64,000 nucleotides of DNA, taken from JAOPZW01 sp963764585 (GTDB lineage: Bacteria; Actinomycetota; Thermoleophilia; Solirubrobacterales; Solirubrobacteraceae). Under the pieces are notes generated by a model. That model saw only the letters and a list, made by a program, of their open reading frames with translations, made no database searches and was not told the origin of the DNA. Within the stretch, counting starts at the first letter, position 1; each line of letters starts with the position of its first letter. The translations under genes were made by a program, and so were the position numbers. Location: assembly GCA_963764585.1 (NCBI GenBank), contig CAVXTB010000003.1, positions 558,001 to 622,000 of the forward strand. Direction: 5' to 3'. This document shows, in pieces, positions 14,907 through 24,412 of this stretch.

Positions 14907-17207
14907 CTACGTCCGAATAGGGGGATGCTTGGTCGCGGGGGCTGATGCACCGAGTCCCTCGGGGGGGTGCGCATATGAGCCGGTCCCGGGCCCGATCCTC
15001 GGCATCCACTCGAGCCATTTCGGTAGATACCAGTTCCAGTCGCCGAGCAGCTTCATGGTCGCTGGTAGCAACACGCCGCGGATGATGGTGGCGTCGATGA
15101 GCACCGCGACGGCCAGGCCGATGCCCAGCTCCTTGAAGATGAGCAGGGATAGGGTGGCGAAGATCGCGAACACCGAGATCATGACCGCTGCGGCGCTGGT
15201 GACGACACCGGCCGTCGTCTTGATCCCGTGCGAGACCGCGTCCTCGGTTGGCCTGCCGCGGTCGAAGGCCTCGCGGATTCGCGTGAGGATGAACACGTGG
15301 TAGTCCATCGACAGGCCGAACAGGACGACGAACATGAACAGCGGCATCCAGGAAACGATGGCGCCGTTTGATTTGAAGCCGAGTAAGGACTCCAGGTGAC
15401 CCTTCTGGAAGATCCAGACCATCACCCCGTAGGCCGCTCCGACCGAGAGCAGGTTGAGGATGATTGCCGTGAGTGGAATCACGACGGAGCGGAACGTGAA
15501 CAACAGCAGGACGAAGGCCGCGGAGAGAACGAAGACGAAGACCAGCGGGGCGTGGGACTTCATCGTGTCGTTGAAGTCTGTCGAGCTGGCGGTGTAGCCG
15601 GTCACGTCGGCCGTCGCGCCCGGGACCCGTCCGATGGTGGCCGGGATCAGTTTGTCTCGTAGGTGTGCGAGAGCCGCCGTCGATCGGGCGTCGGTGCCGT
15701 CTCCGGCAACCGGGATGTCGACCTGCTCGACCGTGTGACCGGGGCTCACGGTTGTCGTGATCGGCTGCTTGAAGTCCGGGCTGGCGGCGGCCCGAGCGCT
15801 GAGATCGTTGATCGCGCCGATCACCGGCAGCGACTTCACGTTGTCGGCATGCACGACGACCTGCGCCGGAATCGGCCCGCCGGGGAAGGCCGCCTGGATG
15901 CGGTTGTACGTCTTGATCACCCCGAGGTCCTGCGGAAGCGTCTCGACACCCGGCGTCGCCGTGTGGAGGCTGAACGCTGGAATCGCCAGGAAGACGAGCA
16001 ACGCTGCGCTGGTCACGACGGCGACGACAGGATGGCGCAGGGCCGGGTTGAGGATGCGTGACACCGCCCCGCTCTCGCCGACGTTCCACGTCCTCCTGGA
16101 GAGGTAGGGGATGCGTCCCTTCTCCACACGGTCTCCAAGCCAGGCAAGGATGGCTGGAAGGACGGTGAGCGACCCGACGACGGCCACCGCAACGACGAGG
16201 ATCGTGCCGGTGGCGAACGATGCGAAGGTGGGCGCTCCGGCGAGGTACATGCCGGCCATCGCGATCATGACCGTGAATCCGGAGACCATCACCGCACGAC
16301 CGGAGGTGGCAGCTGCGGCCGCCAGCGAGGCCTCTTCGCTGCGCCCGGATTCCCGCTCCTCGCGTTCGCGGCGCAGGTAGAACATGGAATAGTCAACGCC
16401 GACCGCGAGACCGATCAGCAGGATCACTTCGTTGATCGACTCGTCCACTCCGTTGATGTGGCTGATCATGCCGACCAGGCCGATCGTCCCGAGCACCGCC
16501 GTGAGACCCAGCAACAAGGGCACGGCGGCAGCCACCAGGGCCCCGAAGGCGATCAGAAGGATGAAAAGGGTGACCGGCAGCGAAGTGACCAGCGCGGTCT
16601 TGAAGTCGTTGCTGATCGAAGCGCTCACCTGGTTGTCGGAGCTCGCGTCGCCGAATTCACCGATCGTCAGCTGCGGATGAGCAGGCTGCGCGGCGTCGAT
16701 GGCCCGAAGGGTGGCATTGGCGCGCTCCTTGGCCGTGCTCTGGTTGCCGGCGATCTTGAAGCGGGTCAGGGCGGAGTGGCCGTCGGCAGCGATCTGGGAC
16801 CGGTTGGCGGGCGTGTATGGGCTCTCGATCGCATAGACGTACGGCAGCTGGGACAGGCGGAACTGAGCGTCGCCGACCGCGGCGCGGAAGCGGAGGCTGT
16901 TCGCAGTCTCCGTTGCGCTCTGCACCAGCACCAGCTCGTCGGCGCTCTTGGGATACGCGGCGTCGACTGTGCGGTCTGCGCGTCCCGACTCGCCGACTCC
17001 GAGATGAGCGTTGTCAAGCGTCTTGGTCCCGACTCCGCTTCCGATCATGAAGGCGACGATCACGAACGCAAGCCACCCCCAGATCGCGGTCTTGCGATGC
17101 TGCGCGCTCCAGCGACCCATCCGGGCAGCGACGTTGGGGCTGTGCGCGGCCCGTACTGCCTCGCTCGCGGCGGCTTTGGCTTCGGGGGTCTGGGGGCCTG
17201 GCATCAC
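14907..17207 (-). CDS. MMPL/RND-family transporter
   Basis: This 766-residue protein has the two-fold RND layout of MMPL transporters. An N-terminal transmembrane helix after TAIWGWLAFVIVAFMIGSG and a periplasmic loop come first. A five-helix bundle follows with the motif GLAVGVDYSMFYLRREREE (about residues 273-291). The second half repeats this layout, with LFGLSMDYHVFILTRIREAF. The paired Asp-Tyr sites belong to the proton relay of the family. MMPL proteins export lipids or hydrophobic compounds using the proton gradient. The start overlaps the stop of the binding-lipoprotein gene (TGATG), so the two are coupled, an unusual pairing. Confidence 0.9.
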   Translation of the reverse strand: MMPGPQTPEAKAAASEAVRAAHSPNVAARMGRWSAQHRKTAIWGWLAFVIVAFMIGSGVGTKTLDNAHLGVGESGRADRTVDAAYPKSADELVLVQSATETANSLRFRAAVGDAQFRLSQLPYVYAIESPYTPANRSQIAADGHSALTRFKIAGNQSTAKERANATLRAIDAAQPAHPQLTIGEFGDASSDNQVSASISNDFKTALVTSLPVTLFILLIAFGALVAAAVPLLLGLTAVLGTIGLVGMISHINGVDESINEVILLIGLAVGVDYSMFYLRREREERESGRSEEASLAAAAATSGRAVMVSGFTVMIAMAGMYLAGAPTFASFATGTILVVAVAVVGSLTVLPAILAWLGDRVEKGRIPYLSRRTWNVGESGAVSRILNPALRHPVVAVVTSAALLVFLAIPAFSLHTATPGVETLPQDLGVIKTYNRIQAAFPGGPIPAQVVVHADNVKSLPVIGAINDLSARAAASPDFKQPITTTVSPGHTVEQVDIPVAGDGTDARSTAALAHLRDKLIPATIGRVPGATADVTGYTASSTDFNDTMKSHAPLVFVFVLSAAFVLLLFTFRSVVIPLTAIILNLLSVGAAYGVMVWIFQKGHLESLLGFKSNGAIVSWMPLFMFVVLFGLSMDYHVFILTRIREAFDRGRPTEDAVSHGIKTTAGVVTSAAAVMISVFAIFATLSLLIFKELGIGLAVAVLIDATIIRGVLLPATMKLLGDWNWYLPKWLEWMPRIGPGTGSYAHPPEGLGASAPATKHPPIRT

Positions 17208-18163
17208 CGGATGTAGCCCAACGACGTCAGGTATTGATGGGCGACCGCCTTCGGGTCCTGCTTGCCGATATCGACCCGGGAATTCAGCTCCTGGATGACC
17301 GGGAGCGTCAGGTTGCCTTGAACCTTCTCGATGGTCGCGCCCAGGTCCGGGCCCGCCCGGTCGGCGACCTTCTTCGAGGCGATGAAGATCGCGTTACCGG
17401 GGGGGATCAAGCCCTTGTCGTCCTTGAGGACCGTGTATTTGGTCGAGGCCGCGAGCTGGGCGTCACTGGTGAACAGGATCGAGAGGTCCGCCTGACCCCG
17501 GTCGAGCCCCATGTAACGCAGCCCGATGGCCATCGGCTTGAACTGCTTGAACCGAAGGCCGTAGTTCCTCTCGAGGCCCACGAGGCAGTCGATCCGCACG
17601 CGGCACTCAGGAGAACCGGCGAGAACGAGATTCCGTGACTTGCCCGTCAGATCCGAGACGTCCTTCAGGCCAAGCCTCCGGGCCGTCGTCGTGAGCGTGC
17701 CGACGGCGTTTGAGTCGGCAAACGGGGTCGGTGGAAAAGCAACAATCCCTTCGGCGGCAAGCGCCGCCCTTGCCTGGTTGTAGGCCCGGGTGGCATTGGA
17801 CGGAATCTTGCTCGCGGGTACGTGGAAGAACGAGCCGAGCGCGGTGGACGTGTATTCCGGATAGCCGCTGATCTGGCCGTCCTTGATCGCCCTCAGCGCC
17901 ACCTTCTCCGACCCCAGGTTCAGCCGAGTCTTCACCTTGTAGCCGGCGGCCGTCAGGGCCTGGGCATAGATCTCGCCGAGAATGAACTCCTCGGTGAAGT
18001 TCTTGGACCCAACCGTGATCGTCGTCTTCCCGTTCGCCGGATGTGAGTGGATCAGGTTGTCTTGAGCCTTGGCGGTCGTCGACCCCCCACCCCCGCCGCA
18101 TGAAGCGACGCTGAGAACGAGCGCCAATGCGGCGGCCGCAAGCTGCACACGTCGCAGAAGCAT
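17204..18163 (-). CDS. osmoprotectant-type ABC substrate-binding lipoprotein (OpuC/ProX-like)
   Basis: This 319-residue protein has a lipoprotein signal peptide (RRVQLAAAALALVLSVASC, with the lipobox Cys near residue 22) and a Gly-rich linker. The OpuAC-type domain begins TITVGSKNFTEEFILGEIYA, a signature of glycine betaine/choline binding proteins. EYTSTAL and ADLSILFTSD also fit. Genes for the cognate permease and ATPase are not adjacent; the next gene downstream is an MMPL transporter whose start overlaps this stop. GAGAGGGG precedes the ATG. It may work with transport components encoded elsewhere. Confidence 0.85.
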   Translation of the reverse strand: MLLRRVQLAAAALALVLSVASCGGGGGSTTAKAQDNLIHSHPANGKTTITVGSKNFTEEFILGEIYAQALTAAGYKVKTRLNLGSEKVALRAIKDGQISGYPEYTSTALGSFFHVPASKIPSNATRAYNQARAALAAEGIVAFPPTPFADSNAVGTLTTTARRLGLKDVSDLTGKSRNLVLAGSPECRVRIDCLVGLERNYGLRFKQFKPMAIGLRYMGLDRGQADLSILFTSDAQLAASTKYTVLKDDKGLIPPGNAIFIASKKVADRAGPDLGATIEKVQGNLTLPVIQELNSRVDIGKQDPKAVAHQYLTSLGYIR

Positions 18164-18834
18164 CGTGCCAAGCCCCTCTCGACCCGAACGCAGCCAACGC
18201 TACGCGCCTTCGCGTCTCGAATCAACCGAGATCGTAGCGAGCTAGAACCCCTGCAAATCGGTGTTTTGCAGGCCTCTGCTCGACCCATCGGCTATCAGCC
18301 GGTCCGCTGTGGAGTGCGCATGATCGTTGCGACTCGGCATGGTGACCGCGTCGAGTACTCCGTCTTCCTGAAGGCCGCCTCGGCCACCAGCGACCGGACC
18401 CGCCACCGGATCCTCGATGCCGCCCAGGAGGTGACGTTCGACCAGGCGGCGCAGATCACGATCGACCGCCACGGAACGCGATACGCGATTCGCGCGTCTC
18501 CCAGCGGGGATGCCGCCGCGACCACACGCTGGCGCAAGTTGAGGGCGGCGGAGGTAGCCGGCGGCCTGACCCGCCGGCTACCTCTCGCTTCCGCCTGGTT
18601 GCGGGCGTCCAGTGATCCGGCGCTGGCGCTCGCTGCCGGTCGCCAATCAAAGCAGGCGCGTCGGTCCTGCCATCCGCGCAAGGGGAGAGTCGGGCCGGCG
18701 GGCGCCGAACCGCCGCGACGGCCGCGTCGGCATCTCCGCGACGGGCGGCCGTGCCGCCCGCGACGTCATCACGCTGCCGCGCGGTGCGGGATCCGGAGCA
18801 CGCGCGCGTCGGCGGGCCAGCTCCCTGATTCCTG
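18164..18834. other. space with a possible short plus-strand coding stretch
   Basis: From ATG 18320, GTGGAG lies just upstream and about 60 codons look protein-like (MIVATRHGDRVEYSVFL, then EVTFDQAAQITIDRHGTRYA). The frame stays open into the terminator hairpin at 18551 and beyond, so the true end is unclear; it may be a broken gene. I recognise no family. The rest shows nothing beyond the hairpin. Confidence 0.3.
18551..18584. terminator. 14-bp perfect inverted repeat, terminator-like
   Basis: GAGGTAGCCGGCGG (18551-18564) pairs perfectly with CCGCCGGCTACCTC (18571-18584) around the loop CCTGAC. There is no T-run, as is common for hairpin terminators in high-GC actinobacteria. It lies downstream of the possible coding stretch at 18320 and beyond the 3' end of the LAL gene, so it could serve convergent transcripts. 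Confidence 0.6.
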
Positions 18835-21105
18835 CTACAGGAGAGCGAGCTCGCGCGCTCGCTCGACGGCCTCGGCGCGTGACCTGACGCCGAGCTTGGC
18901 GAAGATCGAACGCACGTGGGTCTTCACAGTGTTGAAGGACACGTAGAGCTCGGCTGCGATCTCGCGCTGCGAGAGAGTCGTTGGGAGAAGACGTAGGACC
19001 GCGAGCTCGCGTTCGGATAGCTCCCAGAAGGGCGCCTGCGACACCGTTCGATCGCGCGTCACTCGCAACCGGAGCACCTTCTCGGTCTGCGCAAGGCGTT
19101 CGAGACCGGTTCCCGGGTCGGGTAGCGCTTCGAGGACGTCTCGCGCCCGTGTGAGCAGACGCCGGGCTGCCACGGTCTCGTGCTGCCGCTGCCGGACCTC
19201 GGCGAGCGCCAGTGATGCGTACACGGTGAGCTGCCACGCTTGCAGCCGCGCGCCGAACTCGATACCGCGCTCGATCGCCTGGGATGCCGCACCCAGATCG
19301 CCGCGCCGGCCCAGCAGGACACCATGAGTGATCCACGATGTAGCTGCCCAAGGATGCTCGTCGAGTCCGGCTCCGTGCATGATGTCGAGCGCTTCGCGCG
19401 AGCAGGCCTCCGCGGCGTCATCGTCTTGCTCGTCGAGAGCGATCGCTGCGCGCATCCCGAGTGCGTACATCGCCGTGGCCGGCACGCCGGCCGCAAGCGC
19501 AGTTCGCGTCGCGGCTTCGAGGAGCGCCTTCGCCTCGGCGGTGAACGGCGACCACCAGAGACCCGGCGTCAGAACCATCTGGGCGGTGAGCACCGCGGCC
19601 GGATCATCGACTGGCGCGGCTGCCAGCGCGCGACGCCCGTTGGCGATCGTGCCGGCGACGTCGCCCCGGAGGAGCCGGAGATACGCGGTCAACGCCGCGA
19701 GCGGCCCGGCAGGGTCCTGTCCGTCGCGCTCAACGGCTGGCGCGTACGTGGCGAGCTCCAGCCAGCGCTCGGCCTCGTCGATTCGCCCGGCGTGCGCTGT
19801 CACGACCGCCGCAGCGAAGCCGAGCAGCCAGTCCTCGGCTGCAAGCCGCGGAGGGAGCGCCTCGATCCAGCGCATCACCGTCGCGAGCTGTCCCTCGTCG
19901 ACGAACATCGCATAGTGGCGCGCGACCAGCTGGACTGCCGCGTCCATGTCGCCGGCGGCGGACGCATGACCGGTCGCGTCGACGATGAGCCCAGCGTCGC
20001 GATACCAGGCGTAGGCGCGCCGGTGGAGCTCAACTCCTGCCTCGGGCTCGCTCTCGGCGAGCTCGTGTCGAAGCAGTTCGGCGAAGAGGTGGTGGTAGCG
20101 GTACCACTCGCGCTTCGTGTCGAGCGGGATCAGGAGCAGGTTCGAATGCTCGAGTTCCGCCAGAAGCGCCGCCGATTCGGAGCCGCCGGTGACGGCATCG
20201 CATAGTGACGCGCACAGGCGGTTAAGGATCGACGTCTGCAGGAGGAACGAGCGCAGCTCAGGTCGTTGCCGCGCGAGAAGCTCGCCGGTCAGGTAGTCGA
20301 CGAGGTAGCGGTCATCGCCGGCAAACGCAGCGATCAGCTTGCTGGGATCGCTTCGTCCGCGCAGCGAGAGTGCCGCCAGATAGAGAGCGGCCGGCCACCC
20401 TTCGGTTCGCGCATGTAACTGGCTCACGTCTTCCGCTCGTAACTCGAGCCCGAGGCCATCGGTCAGGAATTCCGCCGTCTCCTCGTCTGTGAAACGAAGG
20501 TCCTCCGCGCGCAGTTCGACGAGCTCGCCCCGGGCCCGCAAGCGGCCGAGCGGCAGCGGCGGGTCCGTGCGCGTAGCGAGGACGACCCGTACGGCGGCGG
20601 GCAGCCGCGCAATCAGGTAGCCCAACGCCTCGTGCACATCCGGATTGGTGATCAGGTGGTAGTCGTCGACCACGATCGCGGTTTCCGACTCCAGCGCCGC
20701 CAGGTCGTTGAGCAAGTGCGGCAGCACGACTTCGATAACGCCTGCGCCGGGAGCGCGCAGCGCCGCCAGCGCCTGCGTTCCGATGCTCGGGGCGAGCGTG
20801 CGGAACGCGGTGATCATGTGGGTGAAGAAGCGCGCCGGATCGTTGTCGCCGTCATCGAGCGAGAGCCAAGCGACTACCGTCGGGTCCTCGGACGCCCACT
20901 CGGCGAGCAACGTCGTCTTGCCGAAGCCCGGCGGAGCCGCGACCAGTGTCAGCTGGCGTGAGGCGCCGCCGCGCAGGACGGCGAGCTGTCGCTCACGCAG
21001 GAGGTGCTCAGGCCGAATACGCGGTGGCGTGAGCTTCGTCTCGAGCACGACCGCCTTCGGGGCGGCCTTGCGGTCGGCGGTTTCGCTAGCTCCCACGGAC
21101 GCCAC
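18835..21105 (-). CDS. LuxR-family regulator, MalT/LAL type (second copy)
   Basis: This protein has 756 residues and starts with GTG at 21105. The Walker A loop is AAPPGFGKT (residues 57-65), and the Walker B-like strand is ETAIVVDDYHLI. A long helical region with TPR-like pairs follows. The C-terminal LuxR helix-turn-helix has LSQREIAAELYVSFNTVKTH followed by KLGVRSRAEAV. It would bind ATP and an inducer and activate promoters. It is divergent from the small conserved protein and quinone oxidoreductase genes at 21236 and 21475, with repeated CTGGGTGA sites between them, so these are the likely targets. It is paralogous in layout to the LAL gene at 4632. Confidence 0.92.
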   Translation of the reverse strand: MASVGASETADRKAAPKAVVLETKLTPPRIRPEHLLRERQLAVLRGGASRQLTLVAAPPGFGKTTLLAEWASEDPTVVAWLSLDDGDNDPARFFTHMITAFRTLAPSIGTQALAALRAPGAGVIEVVLPHLLNDLAALESETAIVVDDYHLITNPDVHEALGYLIARLPAAVRVVLATRTDPPLPLGRLRARGELVELRAEDLRFTDEETAEFLTDGLGLELRAEDVSQLHARTEGWPAALYLAALSLRGRSDPSKLIAAFAGDDRYLVDYLTGELLARQRPELRSFLLQTSILNRLCASLCDAVTGGSESAALLAELEHSNLLLIPLDTKREWYRYHHLFAELLRHELAESEPEAGVELHRRAYAWYRDAGLIVDATGHASAAGDMDAAVQLVARHYAMFVDEGQLATVMRWIEALPPRLAAEDWLLGFAAAVVTAHAGRIDEAERWLELATYAPAVERDGQDPAGPLAALTAYLRLLRGDVAGTIANGRRALAAAPVDDPAAVLTAQMVLTPGLWWSPFTAEAKALLEAATRTALAAGVPATAMYALGMRAAIALDEQDDDAAEACSREALDIMHGAGLDEHPWAATSWITHGVLLGRRGDLGAASQAIERGIEFGARLQAWQLTVYASLALAEVRQRQHETVAARRLLTRARDVLEALPDPGTGLERLAQTEKVLRLRVTRDRTVSQAPFWELSERELAVLRLLPTTLSQREIAAELYVSFNTVKTHVRSIFAKLGVRSRAEAVERARELALL

Positions 21106-21176
21106 TTCTCACCTCGGCGGTCGCCGGCGCCTCCCTACGACGACTCTAGACCCGGACGGGCGCGAACACGACCGCC

Positions 21177-21215
21177 CTGGGTGAAGCGCCGGCTGGGTGA
21201 TGTCGGGTCACCCAG
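21177..21215. promoter_or_regulatory. CTGGGTGA repeats in divergent promoter, candidate LAL operator
   Basis: CTGGGTGA occurs at 21177-21184 and 21193-21200, and its inverse TCACCCAG at 21208-21215. The direct copies are 16 bases apart. They lie between the LAL start (21105) and the small-protein start (21236). The core GGGTGA is shared with the palindrome at 4631-4644 in the first LAL locus. Binding by the LAL protein is inferred. Confidence 0.45.
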
Positions 21216-21235
21216 GTGCCGTGGACCCTCCTCTC

Positions 21236-21478
21236 ATGACATCGACACGGACAGTGCGGATCACCGTACGCGGCCTTCTGAGCGACGGGCTGGCCACGGT
21301 GTTCGACGGCATGACTCCGGTGCGCCGCACCGGTGCAACCGAGCTCGTCGGCGCCGTGGCCGATCAGGCGCAGCTGTACGGACTGCTGGATCGGATCCGC
21401 GATCTCGGGCTCGAGCTCGAGTCCGTCGAGATGTCACCGGTCAATCGACGTGCCAACACACAGGAGGGATCACGATGA
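21236..21478 (+). CDS. small conserved protein associated with LAL regulators
   Basis: This 80-residue protein starts MTSTRTVRITVRGLLSDGLA. It is homologous to the domain encoded at 4294-4581: both share V.G.LSD.L, F.GM, G.T.L.G.V.DQAqL.G.L and DLGL.LE. There is no signal peptide or membrane segment. Its stop (TGA 21476-21478) overlaps the ATG of the oxidoreductase gene, so expression is coupled. I have seen similar unnamed short proteins in actinobacteria but know no function. Its position next to a LAL regulator in both loci suggests a role in sensing or as a partner of the downstream enzyme. Confidence 0.75.
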   Translation: MTSTRTVRITVRGLLSDGLATVFDGMTPVRRTGATELVGAVADQAQLYGLLDRIRDLGLELESVEMSPVNRRANTQEGSR

Positions 21479-22569
21479 TGGAGTCCCTGACCGCGGTCGC
21501 GCCACCCGAGCAGCGGCCCCACCAGAGCACCATGAAGCGGGTCCTCGTCGAGGAGTACGGCGGCCCCGAGGTCATCAAGGTCGTCGACGCTCCAGTGCCG
21601 CGGCCGGCCAAGGGGGAGATCCTCGTCCGGGTCCTCGCCTCGGGCGTGTCGTTCACCGACTCGCAGATTCGCGCCGGGACCTACATCGGCGGACCAAGGC
21701 CGCCGTTCACGCCGGGTTACGAGCTCGTCGGCGTCGTCGAAGAGCTCGGCGCCAGCTGCTCGCGGGTCAAGGTCGGAGACCGCGTGGGCGTCCTGACGGT
21801 CTGGACCGCCAACGCAGAGTTCGTGTGCGTGCCTGAGAAGTACGCGGTCCAGGTGCCCGAAGACCTCGATCCCACCGAGGTCGTGAGCCTCATCTTCACG
21901 TACATGACGGCGTACCAGATGCTCCACCGGACGGCGCGCGCGCTGCCCGGGGAGACCGTGCTTGTACATGGTGCGGCCGGGCGAGTCGGGGTCGCGGCGC
22001 TCGAGCTCGGCGCGGTCGCCGGGCTGCGCATGATCGGGACCGCTTCGGACAAAGACCGCGAAGTGGTCGAGCGCCTGGGCGCCACCTGGATCGATTACCG
22101 CAACGAGGACTTCCTCGCTCGCGTCCGTGAGCTCACCGACGACGGCGTGGACGTCGTGCTCGATGGGATCGGCGGCAAGGTCTCGCTGCGTTCGTTCCGT
22201 GCACTGCGTCGTGGCGATGTGATCACCGGAGATCCTGGCGGACGGCTCGTGATGATCGGCCGATACAACACACTCGCGAACGGCCGCAAGAACTGGCGTG
22301 CCGTGTCCGAGTGGTACGTCGCGACCGGGATCACCTCGCTCTGGGGCATGCTCTCGACGCGCCGGCACGCGAGTGGCTACCGCGTCCAGATCCTCCGCAA
22401 CCCGCATCATGACTGGTTCCAGGAGGACTTCGAGTACCTGCTGCAACTGCTCCGTGACGGCAAGATCCACCCGGTCGTTGCCGAGCGGCTGCCGATCACA
22501 GAGGCGCGCCACGCGCACGAGCTGCTCGAGAGCACGGCGGCGAAGGGGAAGATCGTCCTCGTCGCGTAG
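21475..22569 (+). CDS. zinc-free MDR-family quinone oxidoreductase
   Basis: This 364-residue medium-chain dehydrogenase/reductase resembles NADPH:quinone oxidoreductase and VAT-1. The N-terminal catalytic domain has FTPGYELVGVVEELG. The Rossmann domain has VLVHGAAGRVGVAALELG and binds NADPH. The zinc-ligand cysteines of alcohol dehydrogenases are absent. It would reduce quinones or alpha,beta-unsaturated carbonyls. AGGAGG precedes the ATG at 21475, and a second ATG follows at once. It is coupled to the small conserved protein by a 4-base overlap and is probably controlled by the divergent LAL regulator. Confidence 0.88.
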   Translation: MMESLTAVAPPEQRPHQSTMKRVLVEEYGGPEVIKVVDAPVPRPAKGEILVRVLASGVSFTDSQIRAGTYIGGPRPPFTPGYELVGVVEELGASCSRVKVGDRVGVLTVWTANAEFVCVPEKYAVQVPEDLDPTEVVSLIFTYMTAYQMLHRTARALPGETVLVHGAAGRVGVAALELGAVAGLRMIGTASDKDREVVERLGATWIDYRNEDFLARVRELTDDGVDVVLDGIGGKVSLRSFRALRRGDVITGDPGGRLVMIGRYNTLANGRKNWRAVSEWYVATGITSLWGMLSTRRHASGYRVQILRNPHHDWFQEDFEYLLQLLRDGKIHPVVAERLPITEARHAHELLESTAAKGKIVLVA

Positions 22570-22604
22570 TCGGCGACGACGGATCACCGCGAGGACACTG
22601 ACCG

Positions 22605-24407
22605 ATGGCGCGCTACCTGCCCATCGCCGAACACGGTCTGATCGGGGACCTGCACACCGTCGCGCTCGTCGGCACCGACGGGACGATCGACTGGTACTGC
22701 TGTCCCCGATTCGACTCGCCGAGCGTCTTCGCGTCGCTCCTGGATGCGGCGCGCGGCGGCCTGTTCCGCATCGCACCGGAATGCGAAGGCTGGACGTCGA
22801 AGCAGCTCTACCTGCCCGACACCAACATCCTCATCACGCGCTTCCTGACGCCTGGAGGGGTGGCGGAGGTCCAGGACTTCATGCACCCGCCGCGGCCCGG
22901 AGAGGCGCATCGCCACCGGATCGTCCGTCGCGTGGTGGCCGTGCGCGGAGAGATGCGCTTCCAAGTCGACGTAGCCCCGCGCTTCGATTACGCGCGTGCC
23001 GGCCACGAGGTCGCGCTGACCGTGCACGGCGCCGTCTTTCATTCGCGCGATCTCGGGCTCGGCCTCGCGACGTCGTGCCCGCTCGAGGTTGTCAACGGGT
23101 CCGACATCCGCGCACGCGTCGTCGTCCGGGCAGGGGAGACGGCGACGTTCGTGCTCGACCGCGTCGACCCCGGCGAGATGCCGGCGTCGTACTCAGAGGC
23201 CGACATCGACGCCGATTTCCACGCGACCGCGGCGTTCTGGCGGCGCTGGCTGGGGCAATCGACCTACAGCGGGCGCTGGCGCGAGACAGTCCATCGTTCG
23301 GCGCTCACGCTCAAGCTGCTGACGTACGCGCCCACCGGGGCGATCGTCGCCGCCCCAACCACGAGCCTGCCGGAGCAACTCGGGGGCGCGCGCAACTGGG
23401 ACTACCGGTACACATGGATGCGCGACGCCGCCTTCTCGCTGTACGCGCTGCTGCGGCTCGGATTCACCGACGAAGCCGGTGCGTTCATGGAATGGCTGGA
23501 AGGACGCTTTCGCCACGCGGGCGATCGCGAGTCGGGGCCGCTGCAGATCATGTACGGCATCGACGGGCGTGAGCACCTGCCCGAGGAGGAGCTCTCGCAC
23601 CTGGAGGGCTACATGGGTTCGGCGCCAGTGCGGATCGGCAATGGCGCGGCGACACAGCTGCAGCTCGACATCTACGGCGAGCTCATGGACTCGGTCTACC
23701 TCTGCAACAAGTTCGGACGGCCGATCTACCACGACGGCTGGATCGAGCTGACGCGCAACCTCGAGTGGCTCATCGACCACTGGGACGAGTCGGACGAAGG
23801 GATCTGGGAGACACGCGGGGGCCGCCGCAATTACACCTACTCCCGGCTGATGAGCTGGGTCGCGGTCGAGCGTGCGATCAGAGTCGCGCGCCAGCGTGGC
23901 CTGCCGGCCGACATCGGCCGCTGGACCGCGGTCCGCGACCGGATCTACAACCAGATCATGGAACGCGGCTGGCATTCAGGCAGGCGCGCGTTCGTACAGC
24001 ACTACGACAGCGACGTGCTCGACGCCTCGCTGTTGCTGATGCCGCTCTGCAAGTTCATCGCACCTACGGACCCGCGCTGGATCTCGACGTTGGACGCGAT
24101 CAGCGCGGAGCTCGTCTCGGACAGCCTCGTCTACCGCTACAACGCGGACGCGTCGCCCGACGGGCTGGAAGGCAAGGAGGCGACCTTCTCGCTTTGCTCG
24201 TTCTGGTGGGTGGAGGCGCTCGCTCGCGCCGGGCGCCTCGACGAGGCCCGGCTGGCGTTCGAGAAGATGCTCACGTACGCCAACCACGTCGGGTTGTACT
24301 CCGAGGAGATCGGGCCGACGGGCGAGCAGCTCGGCAACTTTCCGCAGGCCTTCACGCACCTCGCGCTCATCAGCGCGGCCTACAACCTCGACCGAGAGCT
24401 CGGGTGA
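22605..24407 (+). CDS. glycoside hydrolase family 15 enzyme (trehalase/glucoamylase type)
   Basis: This 600-residue cytoplasmic protein has an N-terminal beta-sandwich domain (AEHGLIGDLHTVALVGTDG to about residue 220) and then an (alpha/alpha)6 barrel. NWDYRYTWMRDAAF (about 265-278) binds the glycon. The acidic residue in GIWETRGGRRNYTYS (about 398) and the EE pair in LYSEEIGPTGEQLGNFPQAF (about 565) fit the general acid and base of the family. Related actinobacterial GH15 proteins are trehalases; glucoamylase activity is the alternative. Its stop overlaps the start of the glucose-6-phosphate dehydrogenase gene, linking glucose release to NADPH production. Confidence 0.9.
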   Translation: MARYLPIAEHGLIGDLHTVALVGTDGTIDWYCCPRFDSPSVFASLLDAARGGLFRIAPECEGWTSKQLYLPDTNILITRFLTPGGVAEVQDFMHPPRPGEAHRHRIVRRVVAVRGEMRFQVDVAPRFDYARAGHEVALTVHGAVFHSRDLGLGLATSCPLEVVNGSDIRARVVVRAGETATFVLDRVDPGEMPASYSEADIDADFHATAAFWRRWLGQSTYSGRWRETVHRSALTLKLLTYAPTGAIVAAPTTSLPEQLGGARNWDYRYTWMRDAAFSLYALLRLGFTDEAGAFMEWLEGRFRHAGDRESGPLQIMYGIDGREHLPEEELSHLEGYMGSAPVRIGNGAATQLQLDIYGELMDSVYLCNKFGRPIYHDGWIELTRNLEWLIDHWDESDEGIWETRGGRRNYTYSRLMSWVAVERAIRVARQRGLPADIGRWTAVRDRIYNQIMERGWHSGRRAFVQHYDSDVLDASLLLMPLCKFIAPTDPRWISTLDAISAELVSDSLVYRYNADASPDGLEGKEATFSLCSFWWVEALARAGRLDEARLAFEKMLTYANHVGLYSEEIGPTGEQLGNFPQAFTHLALISAAYNLDRELG

Positions 24408-24412
24408 GCATC

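Noticed and set aside
14875..16089. 404-codon minus-strand frame over the MMPL gene
   Set aside because: Out-of-frame shadow rich in Arg/His; the MMPL frame has all family motifs.
21364..22776. 470-codon minus-strand frame over the quinone oxidoreductase
   Set aside because: Shadow frame; the plus-strand gene has a ribosome binding site, coupled start and full MDR signatures.
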